Source: Salarias fasciatus
Lineage: Eukaryota > Chordata > Actinopteri > Blenniiformes > Blenniidae
NCBI RefSeq assembly: GCF_902148845.1
Contig: NC_043748.1
Span: forward strand, 19,475,346-19,539,345
Direction: 5' to 3'
Length of the DNA: 64,000 nucleotides
Shown: piece after piece, positions 47,976-60,800 of the stretch
Position numbering within the stretch: position 1 is the first letter of the stretch
How the letters are laid out: each line of letters opens with the position of its first letter
The notes under the pieces: generated by a model
Database searches by the model: none
The model's input: only the letters and a program-made list of their open reading frames with translations
Told to the model about the DNA's origin: nothing
Position numbers and translations under genes: made by a program

Positions 47976-48300
47976 TCCGTCCCGCGGCTGCCTCTCGTCT
48001 TCGCTCGGACACTTTCGGCCGCCTGTCGGCTTCACTCGGACGGGTTCGGTTGCCGCGCAGCGCCCACAGCCGGATTATTTTCTTCCACGGATCTCGGTCG
48101 GTGCCGGGCACGGGGCGGGTTCGCTGGGCGCGGAGGGTCCCTCGGTGGTCCGGGGAGAGGTTCACGGTGCCGGTAAGCAGACTCGCGTCTCGAGATTCAG
48201 CGCCGCCCGATCATCGCGTGCTGTCGGGAGGGAAAGGGCCGCGCGCTTCTCTCCCGCGGAGGGATATCTGACGTAATGACGCCGGAAGCGCGGCGTGCTG
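47976..48300 (-). promoter_or_regulatory. kpnb1: kpnb1 CpG-island promoter and 5'UTR
   Basis: GC- and CpG-rich sequence spans about 47100-48280, including coding exon 1 (ATG at 47975) and its flank, without a TATA box. The first exon's 5' edge is not determinable. Composition falls to AT-rich beyond 48320. Confidence 0.5.
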
Positions 48301-49820
48301 CCTTCAGGGACTGTTGGAAAAAATGTCAACAGCTGGGAGCAGGAATACATTGAAGTTACTGTATTCCAGTTAAATAATCTGCATGTCATTTATTATAAAA
48401 CTAGACCATTCATTCGAGTATGATTAAAAGTAGTGTTAAAAGTAGATATTTTTCTCTTTATCTAAGTTCATATGACGGTACTGTGGACACCAAACACCAA
48501 ACCTGAGAAAGATAGAATGTCAGTGACACATAATAGTGAAACATCACTGTATACAGAGAGAGAGTGAAAAGAAAGAGAGAAAGAAGCACCTGTAGGTCTC
48601 CCACTGCAGTCTAAACCTGTAACAGTAGGACTAGAAAGCAGCCTGAACCAGCCCAGCATGCAAATTTGATGAAAAAGAGAAGTCATAACCCTAACTGCCA
48701 AAGTAGAGACTGTGTAATATGGGACAAACAACTATTTAAAGTATTATGGAGCCTGGTTGTAGGCGGGCGGCTGTGGTTCAGTGGGGAGAGCAGTCGTCTC
48801 AACAATCGGGAGGTTGTGAGTTCAATTCCCATCCCCCCCTGTCTGCATGTCGAAGTGTCCTTGGGGAAGACACTGCACCCTGAAATGCCCCCACTGTTGT
48901 ATGTCGCTTTGGACAAAAGTGTCTGCTAATTGTAAGTGGTTGTAGAACCTCTGCCAGCTCAAATAAGGATTTTATTTTCTGTACCTGAGTGAACAGGAAG
49001 TCAATGATGAGAAACTATGTGAACTTTCCTGCTAGTTCCTGGCAGTCCTATCTGAGCAATGTTTTGAATTTCTTCACTATCTCAAGATTTTACAGCAGTT
49101 CTTTGAACACAGTAATGAAGGGAAATTAGTTTTCTAGAAGTAAAAAAATAAAAGCTTGGGTCTCTGATTTTAGAGATAATACAAGTGGAATAAAGCAGTC
49201 CTGCAGGCTTGTTTCGTGTGGGAGCTGAAGGATAAATCCTGATCAGAAGTAACTTGCTGGTTCCTCACAGTGGTACTAGAGGCCAAAGTTATATAATCCA
49301 CTATAACTATATGTTTACATCGTTTTTGTTTCTGATGTTTTGGGCCAAATAACTTTTATTTATCCAAGTTCATTGGCATAAATGAAACTAAATCATGACT
49401 TCCATATTTTCAAGTCAAGCTTGTAGTTTGACAAGTTGATCAGAATCATCTAGTTTCACAGATTAACAGATTTGTGTATCATCTGGAAAACAACAGAAGC
49501 TAATGGAGTATTTCCTAATAATACAAGAGTCTAATATCCACAGGTAAGAGTCATGAATCATGGAGTGTAAATTCCGAGCGACACCTGAACGCAGCAGGAC
49601 GCTGGTTCGTGCGCAGTCCCGTGGCTTTTCTCTGATGCTTTGCATTTCACGTTCATGGTGTGAACGCGCACCTGTTCAGAGGGGAATCACTGGTTAAAGT
49701 AAGGTGTTAACCTGGCCAGTGTACAATAAACGCTTGTAAATCGGCAACTTTATCAGGAATATAAAATTCAAATCAAAGACCAACTGAAAGAATCAGAGCG
49801 AGGCTGTAAAAACAAACCCA
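48301..49820. other. Intergenic region between kpnb1 and fbxl19
   Basis: Apart from the SINE at 48765-48947, this is unclassified AT-rich sequence. The short open frames (such as 48468-48731) have no domain. Confidence 0.5.
48765..48947 (+). mobile_element. tRNA-derived SINE
   Basis: The head GGCTGTGGTTCAGTGGGGAG (A box) and GAGTTCAATTCCCATC (B box) are tRNA-like. The body (GTCGAAGTGTCCTTGGGGAA, GACACTGCACCCTGAAATGC, then TCGCTTTGGACAAAAGTGTC) is the widely distributed percomorph SINE. The anticodon arm and acceptor stem do not fold as a tRNA. Confidence 0.8.
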
Positions 49821-52796
49821 TTGTTTCTTTATTAGTCATTTTACAGTAGTCACTCATACGTAGCTGCCTTGAGTTGGTCTTTTTGTCTCCTTTTGTTCCT
49901 TCCTCACTTTTCATCAACACAACAGAAGAAGAGTCAGGGACAAATCATTAAAAAAAAAAAAAAAAAAAAAATTAACAAAGCACAACAAAAAACAAAAATG
50001 GAGAAAATGCCCCAATTCACCCCCCAAAAAAACCCCACACATTTGGCAAAAAAAAAGTTGAGGATGATGAAGACGATGATCCAGTGCATCTTTAAAAAAC
50101 ATCAACAAAACACATGAAGTCCAGATTTACAAAGTGAGATATGTCAGGGCTTCTGATTGGATAAGAGCTTTCGGGAGTTATCGTCCAATCAGATTTGATC
50201 TCCTCACTCATTGCTTAGGCAGAGGCACCGCCCCCCTCAGTACAGTAAAAAAACAAAAACAACTGATAGAAAAATAAAGTATAAAAAGTGACTCCAACAG
50301 GACACGTGCTGCGTTTATGGCACACAAAGTTTATCGCACCCAACAATACTTAAGATTTCCCCACATTCACCGGGTCATCGTCCAGATTCGAGACGCAAAA
50401 AATTTAAACGACAAATGTTCGGAAACAAAGCAGCGAAATAACAGGCGATGTTAAAATACTGATTTTTTTTTTTTTTTTTAGTTTTCTTTTTTAAACAAAT
50501 TTATGGGAGAAACGACAATTTTCAGTTAATCCAAACTGACTTCGAGGCCAAATCTGAATTTATCGCAACTAACCTGATTTCTTACCATCTAACCCATTTA
50601 GCAAAATGATATCATAAAAGCACGCCCCCTGCAGGTGAGGAGTGCACAGCGGGCGTGCATTTCTGGTTTTCGTTTTGTCAGTTTTCGGTTGTGCGCTCTT
50701 TCAAATTGTCGGTTTCACAGTTAGCGAACAGAAACATTGCAGTCAAACGTGAACATGCGATCCCGCTCCTCACCTGAAAAAAAACAAAATTAAACTACGG
50801 TTGAAAATCCAGCCATGAAGTCCAAGTAAAAAAACATCCGCAGGAAGTCTAATACTCAAGGAAACACAGCCTCCTCGATCAGATGCTTTCACAGGACGTC
50901 ATGAACGGATCCAAACTCGCAATCTCAAGTAGCTGAAACACAAAGGAGCAGATCTGAAACCCTGTTCGTCATGGAAACGCAAGAAAATGAACTCGACTCA
51001 GAATCTAAACGAAGGCCTCGCATCCAGATCGGGAGACAATCCGAGACTTTACAACAGCGAATGAAGAATCTGATGAATTTTGGTTCAATTCATAAAATCT
51101 TCGGAGGTCAGGCCGAGGTTCTGATATGCTCGATAAAATGTGAATCAGCTGAACGGCGTCAGATCGCCACTTAACTAATCCAGACAAATCAGAGGAAACT
51201 CAAGTAAAATCCAGAACCAGGAGAAGTCGCAGGGAAGTTCTGAGGATTTTCCATCTTTACCAGCAGAGAGAAAACAGATTCATTCACAACGAAACTGGAG
51301 TAAAATCAGCTTAAACGTTTCCTGATTCGAACCGTAAAATACTTTCACACCAACTGAAAAGTCACTTTGGAATTTTTTGACACTGAAACTTTTATGAGGG
51401 GAAAAAAAATCTTAGTTTTAAAGCAAATTTGATTTTTTTCCTTCCAGAATTTGAGAGAAATCAAAGCTTTTAGAAAACCTAATTTGTTGAGAGCGTTTGT
51501 TGTGACTATTGAACAGAAACTTCCCATTCCTGCAGTGATTCTCTGGAGTTCGTCGGACTGTTGGCGAAGCGCAGATTGCACAGGTTGAAATGTTGAAAGT
51601 CGACATGATTTTGTTCGCGTCTTCAGTGAACAAAAACGTAAGAGAAAGTCCCGCTAGGAGAGGCTGAGGCGCTGAATCACGACTGGACCACAGAAAACGT
51701 ACGATTTGATTTGATCATCTGCATTTTGGAGATTTTCAGTATTTGGAGCTGCGGCCCTGCCGTGTGACGACTGACTGTGTTTGTGGAGACATTCAGGAAA
51801 CGCTCGGTCGTTATGTCGTCTTTTCTCCGAGGCTCCGGAAGAGTCGGGCGACCCCGAGCTTCTCCCATCGACCCGCTTTCGGAAGCGAAACGAGATCCGG
51901 ACGGCGAACGCTTTGCTCTAAAGACCCGAACTCCACAGGGGACGGATCCAGACGGACGAGTCGGAGACAAACGACCAATCAGAGGGGAGATTTGGACCCT
52001 GACGATTCAATCTGATGATGGCTAAAGAAAGACGGAAAGAAGGAAAAAAAACCCCAAAAAAACAAAGGCATCGAGAGCAGGTTTGAATCGGAAGTGGTTT
52101 TTTCAAACCGACCTGCTCTTCATCACCATCATCAAACAGTGGAATCTTGTTTTGAGATTTACATTCAGGAAGCCTCGCTTGATTCGAGCTCACACAGACG
52201 CCGTTTCCTCACTGGACGCCGGCCTCGCTGGGGGCGTGGCATCGCCGCCGCCGCGGGTCTGTAAACAAAGCGGAGTGGAGCGTTTCCCACCGTCACGCAG
52301 AAGAACACTGATTGAAAGGAAAGCGGAACACTGGCGGCGTCTGTGGGCCGACGGGGCGGGAGTCACAGAGCGAACCATGAGGTAAGGAGCCAAGCCTCCC
52401 CCCGTTTGATCTCCATCGGACGGACGGACGGACGGACGAGCGGCCCTCCGAACCTCGCTCCCGACGCAGGGGGCGGAGCTTCAGGCCGGCTGACACACAA
52501 AGTGACGGTGGTGATGCGTCGGCGGACATGATGATTGACAGGAGGTAATTTACAGTAAACTACAGATATTTACATCCAGACAACAATTATGTACACTTAA
52601 TTTTCCCATGATGCATCTCTTCTCCTCTGTGGTCGCTCCGCTCTCCAGTAAAACTCAATCTTGTCCAGTGCGAGGAGAGACGGCGCTCCCCCTCTTCCTC
52701 CTCCCTCGTGTGTCTGTAGTGTACCAAGGAGAGGGGGCGGGGCTTGTGGGACACCTGGACCAATGAACGCTCTGTCACATGGCGCAGAGGCGGGCT
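49815..52796 (-). other. fbxl19: Probable 3'UTR of fbxl19
   Basis: From the fbxl19 stop (52797-52799) to a minus-strand AATAAA (TTTATT at 49828-49833) there are about 3 kb with no splice-bounded coding sequence. The region has A/T runs (about 49949-49970 and 50463-50479) and a GC-rich part at about 51800-52520. The plus-strand frames there are chance. Confidence 0.45.
49828..49833 (-). terminator. fbxl19: Poly(A) signal of fbxl19 (probable)
   Basis: AATAAA on the minus strand lies in TGACTAATAAAGAAACAATG. It is the most convincing signal downstream of the fbxl19 stop. Confidence 0.45.
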
Positions 52797-52839
52797 TTAG
52801 CTGTTCTTTAGCAGCGTCCTGTCTTCCGGCGGACAGGAA

Positions 52840-52870
<31 letters not shown>

Positions 52871-55800
52871 CAGCAGTGGTGGTAGTGGTGGCCGAGGAGG
52901 AGGAGGAGGAAGAGGAGGAGGAGGCCGACGACGAAGAGGAGGGGAAGGAGAGCAGCTGTCCCGCCTCCGAGGAGAGGAGGGAGCACGAGCGCAAGTCCAC
53001 CGTCTGCAGGGAGGAGCAGCGGCGCAGCAGCGGGATGCACTGCTCCGTCACCTTCACGCAACCTGCAACACAGCAAGGGCTCATGGGTAATGCAGGAGAC
53101 TCAAGAGTTTTATTACTCATGAGAAATTAAACAGGAAATACTTCTTAATGTACTTCCACGCCGTTACCTGCCAGGTTGACGTAGGTGAGGCTCTCTCTCA
53201 GGGGGGACAGGGGGGAGGTGAGGGTGTGCACCGCCTGGTCTGTGATGTGGACACAGTGGCTCAGGTCCAGCCGGGTCAGGTGGGGGACGTAGCGCACCAG
53301 GAGGCGACACGACGCGTCCGTCAGCTCCAAACCCGCCAGCCGCAGCTCCGTCACGTTCTGGAAGCGGCCCGTCCTGGTCTCCCCGTGAGCTGAAGGGCCA
53401 ATCAGAGCAGACGGCCTCAGGGGGCGAGCTCAGGGGTGGGAGAGGAGAGATTCGAGTGGAGGGAGGAGGGGGAGGGGCTCACCTGTGCGGCTGTCAGGGG
53501 GCGGGGCCAGCAGCTCCCTCAGGTGGGAGTCTTTGAGGTCCTCCACCCTGCTGAGGTCCAGCAGCTTCAGGCAGGGACAGACGGTCTGACACAGAGCGCA
53601 GACTGACGACCACGGACAGCCCGCCACGTTCAGCTCCAGCAGGCCTGGGGGACGGCGGGGAGATGGGCGGGGCTTAAGTGTTGTGGGCGGGGCAGGGGAG
53701 CGCCGTCGGGGGGGGGGCGGGGACTCACCCTGCAGCCGGTTGATGAGCCACATGAGCTGCTTCTTGGAGATGTTGGTGTCTCCCAGGTTGAGGGAGACGG
53801 GCTGGCGGCGGATGATCCCGCTCAGCATCGGGGGGGTGATGGAGCGCTGCCGGCTCAGGTCGATCTGCGTCCACAGCCGCTTGTCGCAACACCTGCGGGC
53901 GACACGCAGCCCAGTCTGAGGACCTCCAACAGCAAACAGGAAACCCGCTCCAGAGGAACCCCGCCCCCCGACCGCGGAACCTCAGTCAGGGTGGTTTCAT
54001 TAAAAAATTTTAAACTCCAAATAAAATTTTAAATTTATTTTTCTTTATCGGGGTCAAGAAGAGATAAAAAAAAACACATCACTGACTAAAGTTTTTTTTC
54101 CACTTCTGCAGGTGTTGATATCTGACTTCTAGTTGTTATTTAAGTATTGATCCATTCATTCATTTGCTTTGTTTTTGAAATTCTATTATCCGCAGACGTG
54201 CTGTGTTTTCGTAACAAGCTTATAATTGGGGTGCGGTCTTGTCCACTGGAACGCCACGTTTATTTTGAAATCCGTTCTAACCAGTCATGCTTATATGTGA
54301 TCACTGTGAAAAACAGCGACGGCTGATTTAGACGCTCTTGCCAGAAAAACAACACCGTCCTCATACACTCTTGCTTTGAAAATAGCAACTTCTGGCCCCG
54401 CAATATGAAAAAAACTGACGGTTGTAAGTTTCTGTCTTCAAACAACTTCATATTCTCTTTTTAGAAACAGAAAATGAAAAGTAACTGCTTTTAAGTTTTG
54501 TTTATCTCTTCTTGACTTGGATAAAGGAAATGCATTGAATTTCAATTTGGATTTTTTTAATATTAAACTGTAAATCTAATAACTGATTTGGTTTTCAAAA
54601 TCCTTTTCTGGGCGTAGAATCTAATGAACAAAACATACATTGACCTGTTCCCCGCCGACTGGGAAAACAAATCCACCGACCGACAGGGAGAACCTCGCCC
54701 TGCAAGCAACCAGGAGAACCTCATCCACCAACCAACCGACCGAGAGAACCGCATCGGGAGAACCACTCCCGTCCAGTAAGAGAACATAACGCACTGAGCA
54801 GGAGAAACACGCAGCAGCTGGGAGAACCGTGAACTTCTAGAGCACATGTGGATTCTCAGCTGACGTGACAGCGGCACTCAGAAGTTAGAACATTAGTGAA
54901 AAGCTGGAACAAGCTAACAGGTGGAAAATGTAAATACTAATGAGGTCAAAGGTCAATGGTCCTCGACAACAATCATGAAAATCACGCGTGGCGTGTGCAC
55001 TGACCAGCGGCTCCAGGTGCGGCACACCCTCATGCAGACGCAGAGCTGGCGGTGGCTCAGGTAGGTGAAGACTCGCAGCCACACGTCGCGGGTCATGATG
55101 TGGGCGGAGCCACAGTCCAGAGGCAGGCAGCTGGGCTCGGGGCAGGTGGGCGGCGGCCGCACCAGGTGTCGCTCCATCTGCACGGGCCGCGGCGGCGAGG
55201 GCACGGCCGGCGGGCTGCGCTTCATCATCTGCGAGCGCGGCGCCACGCGGGACGGCTGCGAGCACGGCGACGCCGCCATCGCCGACATCATGAGGCCGCT
55301 GACCCCGCCCCCTCCCCCGTTGGACGTGGGGATGGAGGAGGAGCTCCGCGACGTCGGGTTCTTGCTGTTGCTACGGATCTTGTTGCTCCGGCTCCCGCTG
55401 ACTTTGGCCCCGCCCCCTCCTCCACCGCTGTGTCTGTGATTGGTCAGACCGGCGCTGGCGTTCTCCTTCTCCCCGCCCTCCCTCCCTCCTCGTGTCCGTC
55501 CGTTGCGCGCCTCCTGCCCGTTGCTGCGCTGCTTCGGCATGAAGCCGTCGTGCTGCGAGGACGGCGGCAGCTGATTGGATGAGAGAGGGGAGGGCGGGGG
55601 GAGGGAGGTGGAGTTTTTGCGGGTCCTGTCGGAGGTGGGCGTGTCTTCCTCCTCGCCGTCCATGATTCCTCCTTTCCTCCCTCGTGAGAGTAACCCCATG
55701 TCCCCTCCTCCTGCGCCCCGCCGCCGGGCCTTGTCCCCGCCGCCCGTGGACGCCTCCTCCTCCCGCTCGTCCTCCTCCCCCCTCACCACCTCCCCCTCCG

Positions 55801-57582
55801 ACTCCTCGCTGGCGCTGAAGCCGAGCTCGGCTAGCCGCCGCTCGCGCTCCCTCTCCCGTTCCCGCTCCCTCTCCCGCTCGCTGCGGCTCCTCTCCCGCTC
55901 CGCTCGGCTCCCGCTGTTGTTTCCGTAGACGACGGGCGGAGGCGGCGCGGGGGAGGAGGACGAGGGGGAGGAGCCTCCTCCCTGGTCCCCCCTCATGGAG
56001 TCGTCGGAGTCGGACTCGGAGTCGGACTCGGAGCTGGAGGAGGAGGAAGACGACGACGACTCCGGGCGGCGCTCCAGCAGACACATCCTCTTGAAGCGCT
56101 CCAGCTTCTCCCTGTGGTGGGAGCGCTGGTCCACGCTCGACGCCCCGCCCACGCCGCCGCCGCCGGGCTGAGAGGAGGAAGAGGAGGAGGAGGAGCCCGG
56201 CAGTCCTGCTCCTCCCCTGAGGAGGGAGGCCCGTTGGATTCAAGCATCTCCTGTTTGGGTTTCTGAGGAGAGAGAGAGAGGAGACGCAGTGAGGAGAGAG
56301 CGCCGCGCTGCACGCTCTAAACAGGGACCGGGAGGTGAACGGAACGAGCGTACCTTTTTCAGACGCTTCTCGTGGACACCTTTCATCTGTCAATCAAGCA
56401 GGAGACAGTCAGATCAGACACACACACACACACACACACTCCAGAGAGGCTGTCTTTTGTGAGCTCACCTTCTTCTTGGCCCCGCTGTCCGCTGGCAGCT
56501 CCTTCTCCTTCTTCCTCTTGTGTCCCCCGTCCGTCCTCCCCACCTCCTCCAGGGACGGCGGGGCCTTCTTCTTTGGGGGCGGGTCGTCCGTGAGCTTCCA
56601 CCGTCCAACCTCTCCGTTGTCCAGCCGCCGCTTCCCCGAGCCGTCCGCCTGGTCCTGGAGACAGTCGCAGGACGGGTGAGGACGAGTCTCACGGGGGGGG
56701 GGGGGGGGACGATGACGTCCTCTGGCTTTCCGACACTCACCTTGCTGGTTTTACCCTCCTTGTGGCACTTTGGACACTCCCAACAGTTTGGAATCTCATC
56801 GTTTATGATTCCTTCAGCTTTACCCATCTGAGAGAAACAGAGATAGTGTCACCGGCGTGTGTGTGTGTGTTCTTTCAGAGTGTGTGTGTGGCGAGGTGGA
56901 GAGGTGCACAAAAGGTGTGTGGGTGCGCCGCTGACCTTGAGACAGCTGGGGTGGATGATCTCGTTGCAGATGGTGCACTCCATCAGACACATGCTGAACT
57001 TCTCCTCTTCCGAGTCCACGGTGTCTTCTTTCCCCGCCTCCCCGCACGCAAAACACACCGCCGTGTGCGGCAACACCGGCTGCAACACACACACACGGAG
57101 TTCAGCTGGAGGGTAGCAGCCGTGCGTGCTCACTGTGTGCTGTGATAGCGCCGCATGCTGGTCACGCACGGACGCAACGCCCTCGAACAGGAGCGAGGCG
57201 TTCCTCTCTGCAGCCAGCAGGGCGCGTCACTCTTCCTGCATTCCTCCATCATTACTTCCTCCTTCACACAGACACATCTACAGTAGCAGCCATATGTGTG
57301 TGAGTGTGTGTGTGTGTAAGCATCTCTGTAACTATGGCAGTGGTTCAAAGCCGACTCCCACTCACAGCGCCGCTCTGCGGTTACCATGGAAACACAGCAT
57401 CGCGGCCTGCTGGGCTCTGCTGATGTTATTTAAAGAATCCACACAAACAAACATCTCAACAATAAAACACACAAAATCTCTAAAGAAAGAAGGAAAAAAA
57501 AGATCCCACAGATCAAAGTTTTTCCTGAAACAAACAGATATAATAAACCAGCGGCGCTGTGATTCAGCGTACTCCCCCCTTC

Positions 57583-57624
<42 letters not shown>

Positions 57625-57822
57625 TCTCACCGCCGTGCACTGCCTCAGGAGGCAGGACTGCTTCATGCGGCCGGGCCCTCCGAACTTCTTCATGTCCTTA
57701 CAGAAGTGGCACTCTCCGCACTCCGTCCTCATGCAGGCCTGACAGCGCCGGCACCGCGTCCGCCTGCGCCTCGCTCCGCCGCCGCCGCCGGCCCCCCCGC
57801 CCAGCGCCTTACTGCCCGACAT
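52797..57822 (-). CDS. fbxl19: F-box and leucine-rich repeat protein 19, ten coding exons (872 aa)
   Basis: FBXL19 binds unmethylated CpG DNA through its CXXC finger and serves as an SCF (SKP1-CUL1) substrate receptor. It is a paralogue of KDM2A/B without the JmjC domain. Exons: 57822-57631, 57079-56936, 56827-56741, 56654-56469, 56386-56354, 56167-55005, 53892-53729, 53644-53483, 53389-53168, 53062-52797 (873 codons). Residues about 20-65 are the CXXC finger ([20 protein letters not shown], then [11 protein letters not shown]). About 70-140 is a PHD finger ([10 protein letters not shown] ... [16 protein letters not shown] ... CWECPKC). About 215-550 is disordered, basic and Ser-rich, with [11 protein letters not shown] as in human. 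The F-box is at about 560-610 ([20 protein letters not shown]). Leucine-rich repeats run to about 830. The end is [11 protein letters not shown] after Ser/Thr runs. Human FBXL19 has about 694 residues; the excess is mainly in the linker and the Ser tail. Confidence 0.93.
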
Positions 57823-57837
57823 GCCCCAACAAGTCAG

Positions 57838-60800
57838 CTGGACAGGCAGACACACAAACACAACAGTTATTAGACAATCTCAAAAACACTCAATGTTTCT
57901 ATGATTATTTTCACTCTATGGTCATTTCTCTTAATCCAGGAAGTTGTGAGGATGCAGGATGCTGTTAGCAGAAGTTACATCAGTGAGCGGGAGGAAGACG
58001 CTCTCTAATCTGGCTGGAATGAAGAACAGCTCAGTGCTGTTTTAGAGAAAGCAGCTCCGCTACTCTCCAACGCCTTCGGTAAAGAGAAATAAGTTACTCA
58101 TCACATCGTAATCAGTTACTAACCGTCGCACTGGAGTTCGATGAGAGAAACAAATCAGTCTCACTTTCAATTTCATTCTGATTCTCTTCATCTGTGCTGG
58201 AAAGTAGCTGAAAACTGAGTGACTTCTCTGTGCTCCACTGCAGACGGAGTAATCCGAGGTGAATGAGAGCAGCGTGGAAAATGAAAACATTGCTTCAGAG
58301 TCACGTTTGACCGTCGCCACTCTTCACCGAGCATTTAATGTACAACGCTAATGAACCTCCAAAAGAGCCGCAGCACGCCATCTATGCACAAACGCATCCA
58401 GGCCACACTTTGACTTCAAACTGTGGTTTGTTTGTTGACTTGAGGTCTGGATTAAATAATCCCGGAGTTTTTATGAGTCTGGATCTCGACTGTGTTTTAA
58501 AAGCAGTCCAGGTCTGGCGTTAACAGCCACGTGTTTTTTTTGTAGAGTAAAGTTGCCTGAACTACACAGCAGGATTAACATACCCGGGATATCTCTCCGT
58601 TATCTGGATCGACAAACCCAGACATTCGCAATCTTTGATAAGCGTTACTTCATAGCTGGTTATCACCTCGGGAATTCAGCCCAGGGTTTCCTATCGCGAT
58701 CCGTGTGTGTGTTCAAGTAAAAAGGGAAGAGTTTGCAGACCTGGTCGATCACAAACCCTTCTGACGAGCTTACTTTTACCAAGGAGGTTCAAACACGTCG
58801 TCCAGGCTAGAAGCAACACGGAAGAAACGGCGGCAGAAAATCGCCCACCTCTCTGTCAATGCGTAACTTTGTGAGATCATAAAATATTAATTCACGGGAC
58901 AATATAAACGGACGGCACCGGGACTCAATTTCATTTTATTCCAGCACAGACGTTTAGGGCAGAGGCGACTCGGCGCCTTTCCTTTCAGTTTATATTTACC
59001 ACTGAGCGGTTTTGAGGTTCAGCTCCCCGTGTGTGTTCAGGTTTGTGTTGGAAAATGACTTCCTCACCATGACGGTGTGAGTAGATATGCAGTTTTGCCA
59101 TGTGTGACCATCATTATTAACCCCATGATTTCAGATGCAAAGAATACTTAAAATACTTAAAAATCACTCAGTGACAAGGTATTTTATGTCACAGGAATGC
59201 ATCTCTCCCTAACAAGTCTCTCTGAAGCTCTAAGAATGGACAAGTCATTTTCCAAGAGACCTGACTGATCAGGAAGTGGAGCGTTGACATTAATCTCTTA
59301 TCCAGAGCGTAGCCTGCTCCGGAGCAGGTGAGAAGTGAAACAGTGTCGTAATTCAGAAAACCCTGAAGTCACTTCGATAAGAGAAAATCCAGCTTCACAG
59401 TCCGAGCCTCAGGTCAGGCGAAAATATTCTACTGTAAACGCTGAGATCCCGTTTATACAACATTTTCAAATGAAAGCTGAAAACCTCAGTAGCGGTTCGG
59501 GTGTCTGTTTACGTCACAACGGTCTTCTGAGTCACTGAAACACAACTTTTTGAAAAAGACTCAAGGAGCTTTTTGAAAATGCGCTGTCTCAGGGGAAGCA
59601 GAAAATGCAAATCTTCTACAATGCTGCTCCAGCACATCACAGCCGTAGTAAATAGCTGTCAGTAACAATGTGTGTGTGCTCGAATCGAAAATGTCGTTAC
59701 CGTGTACACACACATCATAAACGTGAAACTTGTCTGGAGTAAATATGAAAAAAAAAAAAAAAAACGCCTTTTCACTCGAAACACTGTGGAAATCGGGCTT
59801 AAAGAAGGAAACACACTTAGCAATTTGGGGTGCCTTAAGAAAGATGAAGCTCAGTTTGAAAGAATGAAATCTGCTCTCATGCTGCGTGATAAGATTTCTA
59901 TGATTTCCAGACATTCTCCAAAAATTCTGGAGACGGAGGAGTGAATTCACCACACAGCTGCAAGTAGCTACAGTTACTCTCCAAACGATGGGAAGGCAGC
60001 AGGATATCACAGCGACAACAAAGCAAACAGACCTGCTGAAATCAAGTAGCAACTGAGTAGGAATGTGTAAGAGGGAACATTTTTACTCCTGATTTGCTGA
60101 CCAAAATAACGCACACACTCACACTGCCCATTTAGTGTTTGCCTTCATGAATGTGTATATTCATTCATTCATAACAGTGCGATTTGTAACATCTGCAAAC
60201 GTGTGTGCTGTCAGCTGCTGTTATTGTAGCGACAGGCGAATTCTCCACCACATATTGTTTTTCTGCATTAAGCGTTGTGCACTTCACTGTATGACTTTTG
60301 TTGTTTTCTGTTTCCCCCCACAGCCCTGGCTCTACTCTGATTTTGTAAATTCATATTATTTGCTGTAAGGCTGCAGCGCACTTGATAACTTCCTCCATCA
60401 ACACGTCTGATTCCTTGAGCTCACATTCCACTTTGTGGATGTTCAGAGCTCCATCTGACACTCTCACTTGAGCTCTCCTGTTTGCTCGAGATGTCAGTCA
60501 AAGTGATCTTCTTCAAACTGACAGTGTAATCCAGTAATAGAGACGTATCCATGCCCAAGACCTAACCCTCATCATCCTGGCATAGCGATGCATGACACAG
60601 CTGGACAGCAAACAACAATCATACAGACTGAGGACACATGTCAAGTCTAAACGCATCATGTTTGCATTTTCATTTCAGACAAGCTTCATGTTTGAAACGA
60701 CGACAACTGATGTAATTTTCATGATGGGCTAATAGTGGGTGCTGTTTGTTTTAGTAATGAGACCTCAGACAGAGAACAGTACACTGAAGACACTGAAAAT

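Noticed and set aside
48765-48838. Functional tRNA gene
   Set aside because: A and B box-like motifs are present, but the stems do not pair and the sequence continues into a known SINE body.
56152-56264. Frameshift in fbxl19 exon 7
   Set aside because: Using the acceptor at 56168-56169 removes the apparent frame break, so no sequence error or mutation is needed.
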